A stretch of DNA of 64,000 bases from Sweltsa coloradensis (Eukaryota; Arthropoda; Insecta; Plecoptera; Chloroperlidae): assembly GCA_024449915.1 (NCBI GenBank), contig JAMZAV010000970.1, positions 186,001 through 250,000 on the forward strand. The letters run 5' to 3'. Below, piece after piece: positions 58,391 to 64,000 of the stretch. Positions within the stretch are counted from its first letter, which is position 1. The number at the start of each line of letters is the position of its first letter. Made by a program: the position numbers and the translations under genes. The notes beneath the pieces are model-generated. The model saw nothing but the letters and a program-made list of their open reading frames with translations. It was not told the origin of the DNA and searched no databases.

Positions 58391-59184
58391 TACGATTCTA
58401 TGATCAATAACTCGAAATATCTGCAAAGAATCTGTTCATTAATTTTTTCATAAAAAAAAAATACAAATAAATAATATGTTTTCGGCTGATCGTTTCTAAG
58501 ATTTCCGAAACTCGAAAATGATTAGTTTATAGATCAGATACGTTATTGAACTTGAACCTCAAGTAATAGAAACACTACATAAAAAACAAAACCAATATCA
58601 ACAAAGACGATGACGACAATATCAGAGTGAGAATCTTTTCCCCTCATATTTAGGTTACAAATAAAGTTGTGAAGAACCAATACCAAAAAAAATATGCAAA
58701 ATATTTCTCCAGATTTAATTGCACTTTAAAGCAAGTGCCATATAGTTTTATTGTAAGGTTATGCCTAGTCCAAAATTTGACTGGATGAGACTAAACAATA
58801 TAAAGTTGAAGAATTAATAGTAAGTGCAAGTATAGTATTAATAATAACTTTTCAAGGATAAAACTAAAAACAAGCCTAGAATCAAATTTTGTGTTCTTCA
58901 TGCTTGTAAATTCAACATGCTGATTGACAAAAACAACTTATTATCTATTATATGAGTAAAAATTACGGATATATTGTCTAAAGCATATTCGAAATGCAAT
59001 ACAAATAACAGGTCGTATAAATTATATTTGAAGTTTGAACAATAAGAGTTGATTGATGGGTATTTTTGATTAGTATGTAGAACATAACTAACCATAGCTA
59101 TGCATAAAATGTTCTACTAAACAGGGTTAAATTGTCCCTATTACTTGAACAGATTGTAAACGACGATTATGCTAATGGTTGATA
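58391..59184. other. Anonymous AT-rich sequence
   Basis: Nothing supported. Confidence 0.5.
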
Positions 59185-59375
59185 CTTGAGCGTAGGGCGG
59201 CCGGCCCATCACACAACGCACACCTGCCTCGCCAGGGCAATTTTGGAATATTACCACGAGACATCAGGATACATTCCTTGTATACGCGTGCTCAGCGTTA
59301 TAGAAGACTGATCGGCGACATATTTACGTGCGGAACGTGTTCGAAATCAAGTGGTTGGAGGGATTTAAAAAAATA
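59185..59375. other. Less AT-rich patch
   Basis: GGGCGGCCGGCCC (palindromic GGCCGGCC), CTCGCCAGGGC and TACGCGTGCTCAGCG; a 65-codon plus frame spans it without recognised content. Possibly an old transposon. Confidence 0.3.
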
Positions 59376-60708
59376 GGTTAGTTAATTGTCAAGTCGTAAA
59401 ATAATTATGGAGGCAAGAGTCACAAACCCGATGAAGAAGCTGGAGTAGCTTAGAAATATTGTGCTAATATATAAAATAAAATATAACCTTGGGGAATTTT
59501 AAAAAAAGTGTGTTCATTTATTATAATGTGAAGAAAGTTGAGTTGAGTTAATTTATTACATAAAATTACAAATTTAAAAAAATATATAAATTACAAAGTT
59601 AGATGATCTACAAAATAAAGCCTATTCCAGGCGTTGTGGAGTAGTCAGTCAAAAATCAACATAACAAAAACACACAAATTAAATAAATACAAAATAAAAT
59701 ACACTAAACAAAATGGAAAACGCAACAAAAAGTGACGCATAACTGTCACCCATGCGGTAACAATATACCGTTCAAAATAACGCATCAGATTTTTATGTCT
59801 AGTCTTTTTATTATAATACTGATATTAGGTATACAATAACCAAATAATCTGGTTTTGAAATTATATTGTTGACCCACGCGCATATTTTCTTGCTGAGTTT
59901 GTGACCGAAAACTAAGTATAAAATATAGATAATATAATCACAGTACTATTTAAACTCCATGATATAATAATCATTTAACAGGCTGCAAACGAGCAGACGA
60001 AATATTGTATATTGAAGGTACTAGTAAAAAATAAGTTTATTGAATTATGACGCATTTTTAAATACAGCCGTAGTGAAAGAAAATAAATATATTGGATTTA
60101 TAATTGTATAATCATAGAACTGTCATTTCACTTCTAACTAATTAATTAATTGTCTTTATTTATTCTTTAAAAACCTGTTGGCCGGGTCCGATTCTTAAAA
60201 CTTCCATTGATTTACTGCGGTGAGTTTTAGTGAATTAATTATCACACAAATTTTCTCAACATATTGCATGTCTATTTAGTATTATAAGCTTGCCTTGCTG
60301 ACTTTGCACGTTCAAGCTATTCATTATTAATAGTACAATAATCTTTAGGATTGCCCATTAGCCTTTTGTTTGTATGAATATGTAAAATATGTAAATTCGA
60401 AATAGTAAATAAATTTTACATACAGATGAATTCTGGACAAGGAAATGACAAATAGATACACTAAAACGAATAAGTGTTTATCTAGAGCTAATTGATTTTT
60501 TAATAATGTGGTAACCGAGAATTGATGTTAATTTTTCTATGCACAACTCTATTTTAATTGCAAGATATGGAGGCGATTTGAGATAATGTGGAAAAATTAA
60601 TTCACAGGCCAATTTTCATAATTAAGATAAAAAATAGCCTTCTTGAACAAAAGGTAATAACGAACATAAATAATGTCATACATTAATTTTTTAACTATTA
60701 CTACAATC
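59376..60708. other. Anonymous AT-rich sequence
   Basis: No gene or repeat copy supported. Confidence 0.5.
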
Positions 60709-60825
60709 AATAGTTGTTGCAAGCTATTGAAAAGTTAGATGAACTATTAATAATAACCAATAGTTGTAAGCTATTGAATATAGTTAGATTAACTAACTAT
60801 TACTATCAATCAATAGTTGCAAATT
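60709..60825 (+). repeat. Imperfect tandem repeat, about 55 bp
   Basis: CAATAGTTGTTGCAAGCTATTG, AAAAGTTAGATGAACTA then CAATAGTTGTAAGCTATTG, ATATAGTTAGATTAACTA then CAATAGTTGCAAATTC: two units and a partial third. CAATAGTT...AAGCTATTG is self-complementary. Confidence 0.7.
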
Positions 60826-60985
60826 CTTGTTTGCAAGGTTTTCAAGGATGTAGTCACAGTGCGCAAATGTGTTAGGGAACATGAGTTTGGCCTTTCTTTA
60901 GATCTCAATTCTTTTGAGTGAGTAAGGCTTGGTTGGATATCCTTTTACAAGTTGTATTTGTTATTTGTGGGTTATCTTTAACGCA

Positions 60986-61162
60986 TTAAAAGCTTGTTGC
61001 AAGGTAAACATAGAAGTGAACATGAATGATTTCTGAGATGGTGGTAGTGGGTGTACACAAGTCACTGTTATCCATAGTAGCTGCAGAGAAAATAGTAGAC
61101 AAATTATTTGTAAACTCTTGAGCTAGTTTTCCTAAATCACTTTCTTGAATGCCATTGATGAC
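60986..61162 (-). pseudogene. Possible LINE ORF remnant
   Basis: Minus strand, 58 codons open to TAA at 60,986-60,988, including IQESDLGKLAQEFTNNLSTI and SDLCTPTTTISEI. The amphipathic segment followed by a Thr-rich linker resembles what lies between the endonuclease and reverse transcriptase domains of some LINE ORF2 proteins. An in-frame stop precedes it, and surrounding frames are broken. Neither catalytic domain is visible, so this is a resemblance and not a domain match. Confidence 0.25.
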
Positions 61163-62275
61163 GTATTATAGGAACTAGACTTCCTATTATCCCATGAATT
61201 TACTTCCACAACTGTTCTCCATTATCGCATCTTGATTTCCAGTTGTAATCTGCAAAAGATTATTTCATTAGTGCATACATTAGTGCAAGGACGCTCTAAG
61301 TCTAAGTCGTTGCTTGATGGAAGAACGACACAACTCACATTTGTTTACTTCGGATATAATCAAAAGTTTGAACTACCAATAATTAAAAGGTATTTTTCCT
61401 GGATTTGTTTCGATATTTATTATAATCTCACTTTGCATATTCAGAAAGGAGTTACAAAACAAGATGGCAACACTCGTCATTTTCCTTTTCAATGTGGTTT
61501 TAGAGACTCAACTTAAAAACGAAAACTTTTCACAGATAAACCTTTATGTGTAGAGAGCAGTTTTGTACAAACGTCGAAACTCCAACTTACGTTTTAAGAG
61601 ACAATACCAGTAAAGCAATTTTCTCTCCTCTGAAGTGGTTGAATTTTATTGTTAACAATCATCATTTCTGTTTACTTTGTGTCGTAAAAACAAATTCGTT
61701 GTTTCTTTTATGAATAGAATTACGATTTCCACCGACATTTTGTTATGGTTGAACTTTGGAAAAATATGTAAATAAACAAAATGTGTTTTTGTATGTTGTG
61801 TTTGTATCCCCCCAGAGCAAGCAAAGAATTATTGGCATGGAACGAATGCCTAGATAGGACTTACACATATTACAATAAGGAAATAGATTGTTTCACTGCT
61901 GACAAGCCGTAGGCTACACATAATAATATTTACATCTTACTGGAGCACTAAACTCTACCGGTAGAATTATAACTCAAGAGCTACGCTAGACCTCGAGACT
62001 GTAATTCAGGATATCATCGGCTGATGTCAGGCTCTGGCAATCCTGAATATCATAATGGTGCACGAAAAGGCGAATGTCGGGATATAAAAACCTACCTAGC
62101 TCTTAATTACGAAATAAGTATACATAGATCGCGCCATTGTTCATTATGTACACGGAGAAACTCTTTCAGAGCATATTTTCAAATTTGTGTTACTTTTTAT
62201 TATTAACTGACCGTAAACAAATCTTTTGTTTAAATGTAATTTCCAAAGCGATTATTTAAAATGTTGAAATGTTCT
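61163..62275. other. Anonymous sequence
   Basis: A 94-codon plus frame at 61,232-61,516 has no recognised content. TTCAGGATATCAT and ATCCTGAATATCAT near 62,006 and 62,040 form a small inverted pair. Confidence 0.4.
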
Positions 62276-62301
62276 TTGTTGTTGTTGTTGTTGTTGTTTG
62301 T
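62276..62301 (-). repeat. (GTT)n run, possible minus-strand (AAC)n tail
   Basis: About seven GTT units; on the minus strand this equals the (AAC)n tail of the element ending at 55,843. Confidence 0.5.
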
Positions 62302-63334
62302 TTTAAGTTTTAACAAACTTTACAAAAATTTTAAAAAATGGGGTATATTTTGTGGTCAAAAAGTTGATAAAACATTTTTTTAATGGATTTTTAAGGTTGA
62401 AAAACAAGTTAAATTGAAACCAGAAAATAGAAAAGTTAGGACGAATAAGTTTTCTATGAATCGGGTGGTGTAGTTCATTGTTGTTAATATTGTGCGGACT
62501 GGCCTAGGCCTTTGGGTTCACAGCCTAAACACCCATATGCAGAAATTTATGCAAACAATGGTGATAAACAGCTCGCCGCCACGTGGCCACTGTAAGGCCA
62601 GCCCAGAAGGTTGGATCCTGGCAATTATAAATTGTAACTGAGTCATTAAAATTATGCAAATCGTAAGTTTGTTGCTTAGCTATAGCTTCCATATCATCGA
62701 CGACCGGAACAACCTAAGTGTCTTATTATTTAAATGATTAATTCATCATTAGACGGAATGTACTGTTATCCACGCCTACCCTGGAAGACACAACCATTGG
62801 CCAAACACAAACAACAACACGGCCCACAAACTTACTCGAGTTTAGCATAAGATTTACATTGGGGAACAAAGAACGAAACTTTATTCGGCGAGAATCCATT
62901 TAAAAATTTATTTAAACTAAGAATTTGCTATACTTTCTCATGAGTACTTTTCACAATAGCTCTTCATTAATATTTTATCTTATTATTATGCTATGTTATA
63001 GTTGTTTTACTATTGACTATAGGCCACACAATCTATAATGAGTGTTTTTGTTTTATTTGTAATGTATTACGGTGTCTTGAAAATAAATTGAAAGTATGTC
63101 TCCAATTCAACAATGGTTCGCCAAATCCATCGAAGTTCGCATACATTATGTAGCAATTTTTACATCCAAATAGGAAACTTCAAGAGATTGTTTTCTACGG
63201 TTTATTACGGACAGCATTCCCACATTTTAAATCAACGTACTCTATGCAAAGTATGGAAAATTACCACAGTTTAATAATGTACTGTTTGATGGACAGTCAA
63301 ACTCAGCAATATTATGAAAATGTACTCTCGGATA
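62302..63334. other. Anonymous sequence
   Basis: Palindromes GGCCTAGGCC (about 62,504) and GCCACGTGGC (about 62,579) lie in a less AT-rich patch. No gene supported. Confidence 0.45.
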
Positions 63335-63352
63335 GGGGGGGGGGGGGGGGGG
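63335..63352 (+). repeat. 18-G homopolymer
   Basis: The longest G-run in the window, in AT-rich context; its true length is uncertain because such runs are poorly sequenced. Confidence 0.85.
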
Positions 63353-63544
63353 ACCAAACACATTCTATAGCGTAACAAATTGGAGAAAACCTCAACACCA
63401 GGACTTCGAAGTGACCAGAATAAAAGGGTTCTATTCTATGTTAGTACATCTGAGTGATACAAAATATACGAAGTTTCACAAATTTCGGTATCAAAAACCT
63501 TAAAAATGTGTGGTGTTTGTGGAAATTTTACTTTAGCATTATTT

Positions 63545-63700
63545 AGACGAGTAAGCGCAGCGAACGAAGTCCACAGCGCAAGTCGAATTTGTCTGTTTGT
63601 AAAATGTCTGTCTGTTTGTTCGGTCCCATACGACCGAACGACCAAACAGATTAAGCTGAAATTTTAAACAGATATCCGTGATTAACTTATAGAACTGCTA
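63545..63700. mobile_element. TE fragment with AGCGAACGAAG end
   Basis: GACGAGTAAGCGCAGCGAACG, TCTGTCTGTTTGTTCGG, CGACCGAACGACC and AAGCTGAAATTTT follow the order (motif, low-complexity CTGT, GAAATTTT) seen at the start of E1. A diverged or separate member of that element type, running toward the window edge. Confidence 0.4.
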
Positions 63701-64000
63701 ACAAAATGAGCAAAATCCGTTGCGATGTTCACATACAAGAAATAATAAATTGAAAAATAGGCTTAAAATGTGTAGTTTTTATTTTAAGGCTATTGTACCG
63801 CCTCTGGCCGATAATTTGAAAGTCGAAGAAACATGTCTGAAAAGTTTGCTGAATGGAAGAAGGCCTTTAAAATAACAGAAAAAAATTGTGAATTGTTTTG
63901 GGCGAGACATAACCTCACTTTTGGAAATTATATTTAGATTTTTGGACAATAGTGTGATCTACAAGACTAGTTCAAAATTAAATTTTGGGAATCGGTTTTC

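Noticed and set aside
61232..61516. 94-codon plus ORF
   Set aside because: No recognised content, AT-rich, and overlapping a region with a better minus-strand retroelement reading nearby.
1..64000. Bacterial operon, phage or endosymbiont fragment
   Set aside because: No dense gene strings, no Shine-Dalgarno-led frames, and pervasive eukaryotic repeat types across the window.

Overview
This window looks like nuclear DNA from a large, AT-rich, repeat-laden arthropod genome, most likely an insect and possibly a hemipteran. The evidence is tRNA-derived SINE heads with B boxes, several kinds of retroelement 3' tails, many short terminal-inverted-repeat elements with 3-bp or near-8-bp target duplications, and a short TTAGG run. 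No bacterial-style gene density is present. The taxon is an inference and no taxon-specific gene was identified. I found no complete protein-coding gene, no intact tRNA or rRNA gene and no CRISPR array.

Layout. (1) 1-16,720 is one satellite array with a 42-bp monomer, roughly 400 copies, running off the left edge. Its interior is full of homopolymer-type irregularities, while the last units before unique DNA are perfect. (2) 16,782-19,600 is a cluster of partial copies of one TIR-type element (modules marked by TTGGATGAGCGTA / TACGCTCATCCAA). More distant relatives lie at 26,241-26,890 and 53,217-53,943 in opposite orientation, and both carry a perfect RFX X-box palindrome. (3) 19.6-38 kb is ordinary repeat-rich DNA: SINEs, LINE 3' ends, two hAT-like MITEs, a GC-rich promoter-like island at 21.84-22.0 kb, a (CTT)n microsatellite, a 22-bp-stem hairpin resembling a miRNA precursor at 32.37-32.44 kb, and weak exon candidates at 29.5 and 30.2 kb. 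(4) 38.8-47.5 kb is dense in structured elements: a hAT-like MITE with a duplicated tail, eight tandem 184-bp units each carrying a nuclear-receptor-type palindrome, a 478-bp foldback palindrome, two more TIR elements and a 61-bp triplet repeat. (5) 47.5-64 kb is AT-rich with scattered SINE and LINE tails. The best coding candidate of the window is here: a minus-strand terminal exon at 52,581-52,700.

How the parts relate. The window is best read as a satellite block passing into intergenic or intronic DNA shaped by small non-autonomous transposons. Three themes recur. Two SINE-like families with different bodies share one 3' tail, a CAGTT...AACTG hairpin followed by TAGACG and (TAAA)n, as expected if one LINE machinery mobilises both. 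One hAT-like family with CAGTGGCGTA-type ends is present as several diverged copies. Some repeats deliver consensus transcription-factor sites (RFX X-box; TCAAGGTCA / AGGTCA palindrome). All coding calls are tentative because only single exons can be seen and none matches a protein I recognise.
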